64,000 bases of DNA. Source: Micromonospora sediminimaris. Lineage in GTDB: Bacteria; Actinomycetota; Actinomycetes; Mycobacteriales; Micromonosporaceae. Positions 17,750 through 26,590 of this stretch are shown here, one piece after another. Numbering within the stretch: position 1 is the stretch's first letter; each line of letters begins with the position of its first letter. A program made the translations under genes and the position numbers. The notes below the pieces were generated by a model that did no database searches, was not told the DNA's origin, and was given only the letters and a program-made list of their open reading frames with translations. The DNA lies in NCBI GenBank assembly GCA_900112325.1, contig FOLJ01000014.1:62001-126000 (forward strand). Reading direction: 5' to 3'.

Positions 17750-17757
17750 CCCAACAG
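17750..17757 (+). promoter_or_regulatory. Single CCCAACAG motif upstream of replication-relaxation gene
   Basis: CCCAACAG ends 17 bases before the ATG at 17775, in the 131-bp gap after the coupling-protein gene. It is the same motif as the clusters at 4891-5406, 10278-10342 and 22125-22251, so this gene may belong to the same regulon (inference). Confidence 0.35.
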
Positions 17758-17774
17758 TGCAGGTAGGTGCATAA

Positions 17775-18773
17775 ATGCTCGATGATCAACCGTCCCGACA
17801 GTCCCCTCGGGGGGACACTCTCCGACCGGGGGGCGGCCCATCGCCCCCTCTCCCCCGCACACCGGCCCGGCGTACGACGACGACCCTGGCCGACATCTCT
17901 GCCCGGCTGCGGCCCCGCGACCGGGTCATCGCCTTCCTCCTGTCCGACCACACCGCCCTCACCACCGCCCAGATCGCGGCAGTGCTGTTCGACTCACCGA
18001 TCACCTGCGGCCACCGCCTCTACGCGCTACGCCGCATGGACTTCGTCAACCGCGTGCTGCGCTCCCACCCCGGCCGACCCACCCAGGTTCACTGGGTGCC
18101 CGGCCGGTTGTCGGCGCGCCTGGTCGCCCTCGCCCGCGGCGAAGCCCCACCCACCCCGAAAGCGGTCGCCCTCGCCGCCGACCGCGTCCTGTCCGACCGC
18201 ACCCGCCGACACACCATCGAAACCAACCAGTTCTTCATCGACCTGCTCGTCCACAACCGATCGCACCCACAATCCCGGCTGACCCGCTGGTGGTCCGAGC
18301 AGCACACCACCGCCGCATTCGGCCGCCGTATACGCCCCGACGGCCACGGCGTCTGGACCACCGGCCACCACCACGCCGGCTTCTGGCTCGAACACGACCG
18401 CGGCACCGAACACCACCCACGACTACGCGACAAGCTGGAGCCCTACCGCCGACTCCGCATCGACGGCGGACCCGACTACACCCTGCTGTTCTCCCTGCCC
18501 ACCCGAGAACGGGAACGCCACTTCCACCACAGGCTGATCGACACCGCCGGCCACGACCACCGGATCGCCGCCACCCTGGCTACCCTCACCATCGCCACCT
18601 GCGCCCGGGACCGCATCAACGGCCACGGCCCCGCCGGCCCCGTCTGGCGGCTCGTCGGCAACGGCGGCCACCGACTCCGCCTGGCCGACCTCCCCACCAC
18701 CAACGACGAACCCGGCCCCCTCAACCCCGGACCACCCGCACCCGATCACGACCCGCTACACGAACTCACCTGA
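17775..18773 (+). CDS. Replication-relaxation family protein
   Basis: 332 aa. A winged helix at residues 48-110 (RDRVIAFLLSDHTALTTAQIAAVLF, with LYALRRMDFVNRV) is followed by RRHTIETNQFFIDLL and FGRRIRPDGHGVW, FWLEHDRGTEH. This is the layout of the replication-relaxation family found on actinobacterial plasmids and ICEs, suspected of acting in element replication or DNA relaxation. No catalytic tyrosine of a relaxase is evident. It follows the coupling protein, so it could act in DNA processing for transfer (inference). Confidence 0.8.
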   Translation: MLDDQPSRQSPRGDTLRPGGGPSPPLPRTPARRTTTTLADISARLRPRDRVIAFLLSDHTALTTAQIAAVLFDSPITCGHRLYALRRMDFVNRVLRSHPGRPTQVHWVPGRLSARLVALARGEAPPTPKAVALAADRVLSDRTRRHTIETNQFFIDLLVHNRSHPQSRLTRWWSEQHTTAAFGRRIRPDGHGVWTTGHHHAGFWLEHDRGTEHHPRLRDKLEPYRRLRIDGGPDYTLLFSLPTRERERHFHHRLIDTAGHDHRIAATLATLTIATCARDRINGHGPAGPVWRLVGNGGHRLRLADLPTTNDEPGPLNPGPPAPDHDPLHELT

Positions 18774-18865
18774 CTCCGACAACCGGCGAGACCACACGTG
18801 CGAGCTGCCCGCCATTGCCCCAGGCCCAGCTCCGCATCGGCAGCGGCCGCGACCACCTGCGCGGG

Positions 18866-19057
18866 GTGGGGGTGGAGTGCCCGGCCTGCCGGGGCCGGCT
18901 CGTCTACGCCTACGCGGCCAGCCCGGGCACGGTAATCTGCCGCGACGACTGCGTGTGCGCCGGGCCCGGCTGCCGATGCCGGCTGGACGGCGCGGTGGCC
19001 GGCGCACGGCACGTCTGGGTACGCACCCACACGGCCGCCCCGGCCGCCGCCCGCTGA
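18866..19057 (+). CDS. Small cysteine-rich zinc-ribbon protein
   Basis: About 63 aa from GTG 18866 (GTG 18872 also possible). Cysteines are arranged ECPACRG, ICRDDCVCAGPGCRCRL, suggesting one or two zinc sites. The frame is open for a long way upstream only as a shadow of the replication-relaxation gene, so the start is uncertain. Function unknown. Confidence 0.5.
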   Translation: MGVECPACRGRLVYAYAASPGTVICRDDCVCAGPGCRCRLDGAVAGARHVWVRTHTAAPAAAR

Positions 19058-19058
19058 C

Positions 19059-19511
19059 TCACGACGGGATGGGGATAGCTACCGGTTCACTCTGCCCATC
19101 CCAGGTGATGAGCAGTTCGGTCGGGGAGTCTGTCCATGCAGGAATGACGAAGAACTCGAGTTCGCCCCCCGGCAGGACCCGGCCGGGGGGAGGCTCAAAG
19201 TGGATGAGGTCCTCCCGGCTGTCACCAGTCTTGATCCACTCCACTCCCGTGGCTGATTTGGTGCCGATGTTCTTCAGCAGATAGCGGTCTTTGTAGTCGC
19301 GGCGCGCGGACCAGGCGACGTCCGGTGGCGGTGGGGGCAGTGCGGCCTCGGCTGCTGCGGCCTGTCGCTCTGCGGCATCGGCCGAACGTTCGGCCGCACC
19401 AGCTGACTTGTCCGCCGACCGGGCGGATGCCCGCGCGTACCGCACACTCCAGCCCGAAACGAGCAGGGCGAGCACCGCGATGGCGCTCGTGACGATCTCG
19501 GCTACGTCCAT
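19059..19511 (-). CDS. Small single-pass membrane protein with coiled coil
   Basis: 150 aa. An N-terminal hydrophobic helix (TSAIAVLALLVSGWSV) is followed by an Ala/Ser/Arg/Glu coiled-coil stretch (residues 28-56) and a compact beta-type C-terminal domain (YLLKNIGTKSATGVEW, then PPGRVLPGGELEFFVIP). The pattern recurs in actinobacterial accessory regions without known role. Transcribed opposite to its neighbours. A loosely similar architecture is seen at 36298-36750. Confidence 0.65.
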   Translation of the reverse strand: MDVAEIVTSAIAVLALLVSGWSVRYARASARSADKSAGAAERSADAAERQAAAAEAALPPPPPDVAWSARRDYKDRYLLKNIGTKSATGVEWIKTGDSREDLIHFEPPPGRVLPGGELEFFVIPAWTDSPTELLITWDGQSEPVAIPIPS

Positions 19512-19678
19512 GCCGCAGAAGGTAACTGGGGCTGTCAGCTACCCATTCGGCGCAGCGGCACGGCCCGCAGTCTGACCTCGGCGGACAAGAAACGCCGCGG
19601 CTGACGACCGTGTACCCCGGCCAAGGAGTACGTTGCTCACAGAGTGTGACAAGCCGATGACAAGCGCCGGGAGGGCTA

Positions 19679-20230
19679 ATGGCTGAGGACTTCATACCTG
19701 CCCGTTTCAGCGACGCCGAGACGTCCCTACCGGAGATTGACCGCTGGTGCGGTGCCATCCTGTCCGGCTCCAGGGCTCGCCTACTGCTGCTCGGCCCTTT
19801 CATGTCCGGGAAGACCCACAACGCGTACGCCGCGCTCCGCCGCCTACTCGCCGCCGGTTACCCACCCGCCAACCTGAGGGTGTACCAGGCTTATGAGATG
19901 GCCCGCGCCTACGACCCGCGTCTCATCGAGCAAGGGCCGCCGGTGATATTCCTCGACAACCTGACGGACCGCAGTGACAACGTGGCCGGCACCGAAGATA
20001 TCCAGCCCGACGAGCCGGATATCCAGGCGCTGATGGCGGTGCACCAAGGGGCGGTAATCGATGCCGCTGAACGATTGGCGGGCAGAGCAGGCAGTTCGTG
20101 GATCGCGTGCGCGTCGAATCGTGAGCGACTGGCGGCAGATCTGGGTGTGGACGTTGCCGCCAAGCTTCTCGCGGTCGCTGACGTGGTCGAGCTTCCCCCG
20201 AGGCCGCGACAGCCCATCATGGAGTGGTAG
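19679..20230 (+). CDS. DnaC/IstB-like P-loop ATPase
   Basis: 183 aa. Walker A GPFMSGKT is at residues 39-46 and Walker B PVIFLDN at 88-94, with a SWIACASNRERL sensor-like segment near 140. The size and spacing resemble small AAA+ loader/IstB-like ATPases, but no helicase or transposase partner lies next to it. ATG 19679 follows GGGAGG. Possibly a replication accessory factor of the element (inference). Confidence 0.65.
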   Translation: MAEDFIPARFSDAETSLPEIDRWCGAILSGSRARLLLLGPFMSGKTHNAYAALRRLLAAGYPPANLRVYQAYEMARAYDPRLIEQGPPVIFLDNLTDRSDNVAGTEDIQPDEPDIQALMAVHQGAVIDAAERLAGRAGSSWIACASNRERLAADLGVDVAAKLLAVADVVELPPRPRQPIMEW

Positions 20231-20308
20231 CAGACGCGCGTCTCAGGCCGCCGTAGTGTCTGGTTTTGGCGCACCATAATTCCACTAATGTGCGTAAGGC
20301 GGGAAGCT

Positions 20309-20331
20309 GGTGTACACCAACCAGGTAGCCT
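20309..20331 (+). promoter_or_regulatory. Probable promoter with palindromic operator
   Basis: GGTGTACACC (20309-20318) is a perfect 10-bp palindrome. It is followed by TAGCCT (20326-20331), a plausible -10 box 7 bases before the GTG at 20338. No ribosome-binding site has room between them, so the transcript may be leaderless, which is common in actinomycetes. Confidence 0.4.
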
Positions 20332-20337
20332 AGGAAG

Positions 20338-20700
20338 GTGCGACCGAACGGGGAAGACCTGGCGACGTGGCTCCGCCGTCAGCTCAAAGATGACGAGGCG
20401 GCGGTCGAGCGCGAGATCCAGACCGAAATCGGAAACGTGCTCGCGGTCGGTGTACCCATCACCCGCGAAGAGTTCCTCGCTCAAAGCGGAGGTCGATGGC
20501 ACAGTCCCCTGGCCGAACTGGACGCCAGGCGACGCATCCTCGACCTTCATACCGGCCCGCACGAATGCCCTGAGTGGGATCAAACCGTGAACGAAAGCTG
20601 CACGGGTTACTACGGCGCTGAGGGCTGCCCAACTCTCCGGCTGCTGGCCGTGCCACAGGATCACCGGCCTGGCTATCGCGACGAGTGGCGGCCCGCGTGA
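20338..20700 (+). CDS. DUF6221 family protein
   Basis: 120 aa. The sequence follows the DUF6221 pattern of actinobacterial prophages and elements: LATWLRRQLKDDE at the start, PLAELDARRRILDLH in the middle, and CPTLRLLAVPQDHRPGYRDEWRP at the end. Two cysteines (HECPEW, ESCTGYYG) lie in the variable part. Function unknown. GTG start 20338 is likely leaderless; the stop overlaps the next GTG. Confidence 0.75.
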   Translation: MRPNGEDLATWLRRQLKDDEAAVEREIQTEIGNVLAVGVPITREEFLAQSGGRWHSPLAELDARRRILDLHTGPHECPEWDQTVNESCTGYYGAEGCPTLRLLAVPQDHRPGYRDEWRPA

Positions 20701-21043
20701 CAGCCAAACCCGACCGCTGCCCGTCCTGCCGCGCCAAGATCCCCGGCTCCGGTCGATGCCCCGGCCTCGCACCCCTGATCGAGCACAAGGGCCGGCTCTG
20801 GGGCATTGCCGCCCAGCTCGCCCATGCGCTCGGCAACAACGGCGACGTCAGCGAGGCGATTTCCGCAACTACGCCAACCGCGACGGCCTCACCCGCCGCG
20901 AGTACCGCCGCAGTGTGTTCTTCGCCCTCGACGAGTGTGGCGGCATCGAGCGGGCCAAGCGGGTGTCGAAGGAGGAAACCGGCAAGGGCCGGCCGCGACA
21001 CGCGCCACCCCCGCTTGACGCTGGCCACGCCCACGCCGCATGA
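20697..21043 (+). pseudogene. Small zinc-ribbon protein with frameshift
   Basis: GTG 20697 overlaps the DUF6221 stop as GTGA. The first frame reads RCPSCRAKIPGSGRCPGLAPL, then LWGIAAQLAHALGNNGDVSEA. Near 20860 the sensible reading moves to another frame (DFRNYANRDGLTRREY, then SVFFALDECGGIERAKRVS) and ends at 21043. One missing base would explain this. Either a real small pseudogene or a sequence error; the intact form looks like a small nucleic-acid-binding protein. Confidence 0.5.
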
Positions 21044-21223
21044 TTTGATCAGTCGGCCGTACAGGTGGACTATGTCCAAGGCCCGCTCGGCGGCCTCGTA
21101 GCCGAGACATGGACCAGACGAGCCCCAGCCCGCCCACCCGGCGGGCTGTTGTGCGTCCGGGGGACGGCCGGCGTACAAGGGGTGCGGGCAGGCCGGAGGT
21201 GCGACCGGTCTGCCCGCACCCGG

Positions 21224-21296
21224 AGCGACGTGGAGCAGCTGGTAGCTCGCTGGGCTCATAACCCGGAGGTCCCCGGTTCGAACCCGGGCGTCGCTT
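21224..21296 (+). tRNA. tRNA-Met (CAT), initiator-like
   Basis: Acceptor AGCGACG pairs fully with CGTCGCT. D arm GAGC...GCTC, anticodon stem CTGGG/CCCGG with loop CTCATAA, T arm CCCGG-TTCGAAC-CCGGG. The GGG/CCC pairs next to the loop are characteristic of initiator tRNA, but the first acceptor pair is A-T and not the usual mismatch. The inactivated integrase at 21297-22085 begins right at its 3' end, so this tRNA is the likely integration site of an earlier element. Confidence 0.85.
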
Positions 21297-22085
21297 ACGG
21301 ATGGGAATCTCCCGCCGGCGGCGGCCCTTCGTGGTGCCGAGGTACCAGCCGCCCTTGCCGTCTCTCTTCCACGCCCGCCAGATCCGCACCCGCGGCACCG
21401 CCTTGCCCCTCGGCGGCACGATGTGAGCGACGCTCAGCGCGGTCGCTTCAGACCAGCGGGCGCCGGTGCCGGCGAGCAGCTCGACGAGCGGCCGGTCGGC
21501 CGGGTCGAAGGCGTTCCGTAGCAACCGATACTCGTCGCGGGTGAGCCGGACCTGCTCCGGTTCTCCGGTGTCGTCGTGCTCGACCTGGTCGCGGACGTAG
21601 TCCGTCTTGCTCACCGGGTTGCGGGTCAGGTGTCCCTCGTCGACGGCGGCCTAGAAGATGGCAAACAGCAGGCTGTAGTAGCGGGTCACCGTCGAGTTGG
21701 TGAGGCCGGGCTCGTCGTCGTCCTCCGGCCGTCGCAGCGCGTTGAGCAGCGCACCGATCTGGGTGGGTGTGATCCGGTCGATGTGGTGGTCGCCGAGGAC
21801 AGGCCAGATGCGGGTGACGAGCTGCCGCTCGTACGCGGCCCGGGTGCCGGGGGTGATGCGGGTCTTCGCGGCCAGCCAGGTGGTAGACCAGTCCCGCAGC
21901 GTCGGCAGGGTTGGCTCGGGCTCGGGGTCGAGGACGCCCATGTCGGCGTACACCTGGTCGGCGGTGCGGTTGCCGCGGTAGCCCTCGACGATCGCTTTGA
22001 CCTCCAGGGCGACCTCTTCGGTCGGCCACATCGTACGCTGCTTGCGACCCTGATAGCGCTGAGTACCTGGCTCTGCCAACGCCAC
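21297..22085 (-). pseudogene. Truncated, nonsense-mutated tyrosine integrase
   Basis: Reading leftward from GTG 22085: RYQGRKQRTMWPTEEVALEV, an N-terminal arm, SAM-like domain (TPGTRAAYERQLVTRIWPVL), then LLFAIF followed by an in-frame TAG at 21653-21651. The same frame continues as AAVDEGHLTRNPVSKTDYVR and into the catalytic domain (LLAGTGARWSEATALSVAHI), then collides with the tRNA-Met gene at 21296. The H-x-x-R...Y catalytic end is missing. The stop codon stands where such integrases usually have Glu. So it has two lesions: one nonsense codon and loss of the C-terminus at the attachment site. Confidence 0.85.
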
Positions 22086-22124
22086 CTCACTGTAGCCCCA
22101 TACCCAACCGCCATGGCTTGAGGA

Positions 22125-22251
22125 CCAACAGCCGGACCGAAGCGGCCAACAGGACTGGCCGATTCCTCCACCACAGCGACCCTTAACGTAGCCAACAGTC
22201 CTGTTCAGATCATGGTTTGCCAGCACCAGAGCATGATCGTTTTCTGTTGGG
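22125..22251. repeat. CCAACAG motif cluster, third copy
   Basis: CCAACAG at 22125, 22146 and 22192 and CTGTTGGG at 22244, all in the 440-bp noncoding stretch (22086-22523) between the dead integrase and the next gene remnant. Same motif as at 4891-5406 and 10278-10342. Confidence 0.55.
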
Positions 22252-22273
22252 TAGGCGGGTTACGGTGAGGGCT

Positions 22274-22283
22274 CATATATATG
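22274..22283. promoter_or_regulatory. AT-rich palindrome, possible promoter or melting site
   Basis: CATATATATG is a perfect palindrome followed by AATTCTTCAT, strikingly AT-rich for this sequence. It lies 23 bp after the last CTGTTGGG copy and about 240 bp before the next gene remnant. Repeats beside an AT-rich stretch fit a promoter region or a small origin (inference). Confidence 0.3.
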
Positions 22284-22523
22284 AATTCTTCATCGTGCGC
22301 CACCCCAGGCCTCGGCCCGTCACGGCAGGATCCGCACCCGCCCACCCGCCTCATCGGCCGGTCGGCAGCGACACCTCCTCCCGCGACGCCCGCCCACCCG
22401 TACCACCGAATCGCCCCACGCTCCCCACGCCGTCCCTTCTTCCAACGCTGTTGCCCACCAATGGATCTTTCCGGTCAACAGCCTCGACGCCAACGCGCTT
22501 CGCCGATCGCAATCTCTCTTCGA

Positions 22524-23203
22524 ATGGAGGTATGTCCCACATCCCAGACAATCGTGGTCGCACTCGACCCCGACATCACCACTGACGCCCTGACCGCCTC
22601 CGCCGCAGACCACGTGCACACGCAGGGGCACCTTTGTTCCACCGGCCTTGTCGGTCATTTCCCGGCGCACCGTCGACTGACCCGCAGACTCGTGCACCGC
22701 TTGCATGAACACGCGCCGGCGGACCGATTTCGCCTGCTGGATCTTCGCCTGATGCGCCACCATGCCGCAGATCGCGCCGATTGGCAGTGGCAGCAATGGC
22801 GTTGCGTCGTCTTCGGCATCCCACGACGCTCAACTCTGGTGGGTATTTCTCGATTGCCACCGTGCGGACCCCGCCGCATGGCCGATCAACCGCGCCCAAC
22901 AGGCGTACCTGGCGCAGCCGCCAGCGCTGGGTATGACTGCCTACAACGCCGCATACCGGCAGCACCCCATCCCCACGACCGGACTCGAATCGTTACAGGC
23001 CAGACTTAGCAAGCACTGCACCGCAGCCACACTCGTTGGGGTTCCCGGCGATGCCACCGCCGCTGCCACCGGCATGTAGCTCACCACCCGCAGCGGTCGA
23101 CTGTCCGACAAACTGGCCTATCTTCACGCCGCCAACGGCTACATCGACCACCTGCCCACGCGCACTCCCCTGGTCGCCATCGCCGCCCACCCAGCCGGAT
23201 AGT
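22524..23203 (+). pseudogene. Decayed element hypothetical gene
   Basis: Coding-like sequence from about 22524 (TSQTIVVALDPD, then RLTRRLVHRLHEHAPADRFR, DLRLMRHHAADRADWQWQQW). Near 22822 the sense moves to another frame (AQLWWVFLDCHRADPAAWPI, then QQAYLAQPPALGMTAYNAAY), which meets TAG at 23077-23079. That frame then reads on as LSDKLAYLHAANGYIDHLPT to a stop at 23203. One frameshift and one nonsense codon show decay. The intact family is unknown to me. Confidence 0.5.
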
Positions 23204-23350
23204 CCCCGCACGCACCCCGGGCATCGCCTGCCTGAGATGCCTCGATCCGGGCCGCACCTCTATTCGTTCTCTTGCGCCGGACAGGCACTGAGCCTGCCCG
23301 GCCATTGCCATGCCCGGACCACAACGGTTCGGCAGTAAGGGGAGTAGTCC

Positions 23351-23683
23351 GTGAGCAGTGCCTGGCTGCACGGCCGCGACGACCTCGCATCGGTCATCGA
23401 CGACGCCGACTACCCGAGGTACCGGGGCGCCCAAGGCCAATGTTGGCCGACGGGCTCAGCTGGCTCTTCACCGACCCGATCGACGCCCCAGTTGCGGCAG
23501 ATGCTCAGGCGAATGGCCGCGGGCATCGAGTGCGGCCCGGACGGCTGCGTTCGGGGCTGCCGGGATTGGCAACCGCCACGCCGCGACACTCTCGGCAGGC
23601 CAGCAGACAGGCTTCTGCGCTGCCTGGCGTCGCCTCACCGCGTTCCGCTAGCCATCTCGTCCACCTTGGCTGCCGGCCGGTAG
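23351..23683 (+). CDS. Possible small gene, perhaps degraded
   Basis: GTG 23351 starts SSAWLHGRDDLASVIDDADY, which looks like real protein, and PQLRQMLRRMAAGIECGPDG later in this frame also does. The stretch between them and the end read better in another frame (AQLALHRPDR; LSAGQQTGFCAAWRRL), so the gene is probably frameshifted twice. No function can be given. Confidence 0.35.
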   Translation: MSSAWLHGRDDLASVIDDADYPRYRGAQGQCWPTGSAGSSPTRSTPQLRQMLRRMAAGIECGPDGCVRGCRDWQPPRRDTLGRPADRLLRCLASPHRVPLAISSTLAAGR

Positions 23684-23874
23684 CTCGCGCGAGCCGCACC
23701 GCAGCCACCACCTGTGTCGCCGTAGCCGATGACCGTGCACGGGCCGATTCGCCGTCGGACAACGCCTGGCCAGCCCGCTTGACCAGTGGGCCGGCTTCAC
23801 GTGGGCCCGGGGGCGGGCCCTGCCTTGCCAAGCCGGACCGTCCCCGGTGCTCCTCAGCCATAAGGAGCCTCTCA

Positions 23875-25002
23875 ATGCCTTCTCTTCACCGACCAGACCG
23901 CCAACCCCGCCTGAGTAGGGCGGGCACCCTCGTCGTCATCTCCAGCGTCATCGCCGCTGGGCCGGCTGGCGCGTTCGCCGCCACCGAACGGTTCACCGCC
24001 GCGGCGGTAGCCGCCGTCATCGCTGTGGTGGTGGCGCTGCCGGGTGCCGTGGCGCTGGTCCGGTTTGCCCGCCGCCACCAGATGATTGTCAGGTGGGGCA
24101 GCGAGTACGAGCGGTTGTGGACCTGTCTCGCCGCGGCCACCGACCGGGAGAACAGCCTTCGGCGGGAACTCGTCGCGGCGTTGACCGATCCGCTCACCGG
24201 CCTGCCCACCCGGGCGGTCGTTGAGAGTGCTCTGGCTACCGCCGCCGATCAGCGTGCTCCTGTGGCGGTCGCGGTGGCCGACGCCGATGGTCTGCACGAG
24301 GTCAACGACGACGGTGGGCACGCGGCGGGCGACCGGTACCTCACCGTGATCGCGGATCGGCTTACCACCGCGGCCACCGCTGTGCGGGCCGACGCCGTTG
24401 TGGCTCGTGCCGGCGGCGACGAGTTCGTGATCGTGGCCCCGCACACCGACCCGGCCGTGCTGGCCGACGCGATCCGCGCCGCCTTCACTGCACCGACCGC
24501 TGATGAACCAGTGCCGCGGGCCAGTGTTGGCGTGGCTGCAAGCGACGGCAGGGATCCCCGCTACGCCCTGGCCCAGGCCGACGCTGCCATGTACACCGCG
24601 AAGTGGGCCGGCAACCAGACCCTGGTCTACGAGCCGGACCGCGACGGGATACCGCAGGCCGACGGCACCCGGACGCAGGTCCGTCGCCGTGACCTCAAAC
24701 CCGGCCGCGACATCGTTGTCACCGACAGGCCGGTTCCGCCGGTCCGAATCTTGTGCTCGGGAGCCGACGCGGCAGCGATCGTCAACGCCCTTCGAACCGC
24801 CTACGAGAGGTGGGCAGCCATCGCCGGACCTACACCGACGGGCAGCGGTACGGCAGACGGGGCGGACCAGACGATCGATGTCACGCCCACGGCGGCGGGG
24901 ATCGATCGGATCACGGTGGTGGCGCAGGCGGAGATGGCCACGTACGCGACACTCGCCGACGCGATCGCCGCGGCCCTCGATATGCCGAGCAGCGAGTCGT
25001 GA
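23875..25002 (+). CDS. Membrane GGDEF protein, probable diguanylate cyclase
   Basis: 375 aa. Two N-terminal membrane helices (TLVVISSVIAAGPAGAFAA; TAAAVAAVIAVVVALPGAVA) and a short linker precede a complete GGDEF domain: DPLTGLPTR (105-113), metal-site DADGLHEVNDDGGHAAGD (136-153) and AGGDEF (179-184). All active-site residues for cyclic-di-GMP synthesis are present; a canonical RxxD inhibitory site is not. A 140-residue C-terminal region is unassigned. ATG 23875 follows AAGGAG. Carried by a conjugative element, it could tune host lifestyle or transfer (inference). Confidence 0.8.
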   Translation: MPSLHRPDRQPRLSRAGTLVVISSVIAAGPAGAFAATERFTAAAVAAVIAVVVALPGAVALVRFARRHQMIVRWGSEYERLWTCLAAATDRENSLRRELVAALTDPLTGLPTRAVVESALATAADQRAPVAVAVADADGLHEVNDDGGHAAGDRYLTVIADRLTTAATAVRADAVVARAGGDEFVIVAPHTDPAVLADAIRAAFTAPTADEPVPRASVGVAASDGRDPRYALAQADAAMYTAKWAGNQTLVYEPDRDGIPQADGTRTQVRRRDLKPGRDIVVTDRPVPPVRILCSGADAAAIVNALRTAYERWAAIAGPTPTGSGTADGADQTIDVTPTAAGIDRITVVAQAEMATYATLADAIAAALDMPSSES

Positions 25003-25224
25003 CCCGGCCACGACCGCTACCGCCTGCTCTGGTGGTCGTCGGACTGCGCGGGATGTCGATCTGCGGCAGGACGACGTCGTCCGGCTGCCCGGCGAGGTGG
25101 ACGTCGTCCTGGCCGTACCCGAGTGCCGTCGGACCTCGAACGGCATGCGTGGCCGGCCAGTGGTAGATGCCCGGTGCCGCCACCAGACCGGACGCCTGTC
25201 GGCAGCGCCTGGACGGGACGGCCA

Positions 25225-25656
25225 GTGACTGGCCGCCCGCAGCGGCTGAGCGCGTTGGCCGCTGCGACCAGCAGGCTGTGCACCTACACCGCCTACGGAT
25301 GGTGGCTGCTGGCCGACGGTCGGGCCGGACGTGGTCTGCACCCGGATGACCTGACGCCGGCCCAGCGGCTGGTGTGCGCGGCCGTGCACCATCACGCGGA
25401 CTGCGTCACCGCCACGGGCGGCGCCTACCCGGGCTGCCATCCGGACGACCTGGTCGACATGACCAGCATGTCGGCCGGGTCGGTGAAGTCGGCCCTGCAC
25501 CGGTTGGTCCGGCTGCGTTGGCTGGACCGCGACCCCCGCAGCGGGATGTTCCAGGTCAGCACCGCAGCGCATGCGTTCACGCGCAGCGGCTGGCTCGATG
25601 AACCGGCGCTCGCCGGCGAACCCCTGATCGACGTTCTTACCGACCCACCCGACTGA
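25225..25656 (+). CDS. Winged-helix-like small protein
   Basis: About 143 aa from GTG 25225. LTPAQRLVCAAVHHHADC and then DMTSMSAGSVKSALHRLVRL, WLDRDPRSGMFQV form a winged helix typical of replication-initiator-like or MarR-type DNA-binding domains. Follows the GGDEF gene after a 220-bp gap. Element regulator (inference). Confidence 0.6.
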   Translation: MTGRPQRLSALAAATSRLCTYTAYGWWLLADGRAGRGLHPDDLTPAQRLVCAAVHHHADCVTATGGAYPGCHPDDLVDMTSMSAGSVKSALHRLVRLRWLDRDPRSGMFQVSTAAHAFTRSGWLDEPALAGEPLIDVLTDPPD

Positions 25657-25924
25657 CCCGGCAGCCGCTGGCGACGCACTTGAATCGCCGATGACGACCA
25701 CGCCAGCACGGGCGAATGCGGCTACGCCGCTGACCGACCCGACGCCGAGGGTCGGCGCCACCGTCAGTGCCCTGTGACCCGGGACGCGAGCGGCCGTACG
25801 TCGTCGCCGCCCACACCGGGCGTGATCGCGTGGCCAGTTCACCACTCCCCCTTTGCGCGCCGTTGGGCGCGAACCCCATTTCACGTCCCGGTGTCCCGCC
25901 GGGCTCATTTTGAAAGGCATCGCC

Positions 25925-26590
25925 ATGACCGACGCCCTAACCTCCGAACGCCCCGATTCCCCGACCGCCGTCGCCCCGCAGCCGTCGCCGCGTCCGCTGA
26001 CCGCCTTCGCCGGCTCTCCCGGCCGGGCGGTCACCATCCTGGACGCCGGCGCCAGCTACGACGCCGTGGTGCTGTCCCCCGCCCCGGGGACGAGCATGGT
26101 CCGTGTCCTGGTCGACGGGCAGGTCCGCAGCGTGCGCGCGGACATCTCCGCGGTACCGGTCACGGACCCGGCCACCGCGCTGGCGTTGACCCGGCAGGCC
26201 GTGGCTTGGGCGCTGACGGAACAGGACAGCGCCGTCGAACGCGCCCGCAACCTGGCCGAGCAACGCGACGAGGACCGGCGACGCGAGACCAGCCAACTCA
26301 CCGAGATCCGGTCTTACGCCATCGGCCAGTACCGCGAGGCAGACATCACCCGCGACGGGCTCGACAGCCTCCTGTCCCGGTTGGACCTCGATCCCTACCA
26401 GCCGCGCCACCGGGTCCGGTTCACCATCAGCGGCAGCTTCGACGTGATCCCCGACGTGTACCGCGACACCGAGGACACCGAGTCCGACGTTCGTAGCTAC
26501 CTGCGGATAGACACCGATCGGGTCGACAACGTCGAGGACGACACCGTGACGATCGACGTCACGGCCGACGTGGAAGACCTCGGCGACTGA
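25925..26590 (+). CDS. Conserved element protein, unknown function
   Basis: 221 aa from ATG 25925, 8 bases after GAAAGG. The sequence has a beta-rich N-terminal part (VTILDAGASYDAVVL, MVRVLVDGQVRSVRAD), a long charged helix (VERARNLAEQRDEDRRRETS), and an acidic C-terminal part rich in Asp. No membrane segment or motif of known function. The 268-bp gap before it (25657-25924) contains nothing I can support. Confidence 0.55.
   Translation: MTDALTSERPDSPTAVAPQPSPRPLTAFAGSPGRAVTILDAGASYDAVVLSPAPGTSMVRVLVDGQVRSVRADISAVPVTDPATALALTRQAVAWALTEQDSAVERARNLAEQRDEDRRRETSQLTEIRSYAIGQYREADITRDGLDSLLSRLDLDPYQPRHRVRFTISGSFDVIPDVYRDTEDTESDVRSYLRIDTDRVDNVEDDTVTIDVTADVEDLGD

Noticed and set aside
23872..26037. 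Minus-strand open frame of 721 codons
   Set aside because: Crosses the GGDEF gene, the HTH gene and noncoding DNA; no motif or ribosome-binding site; the forward frames have complete domains.
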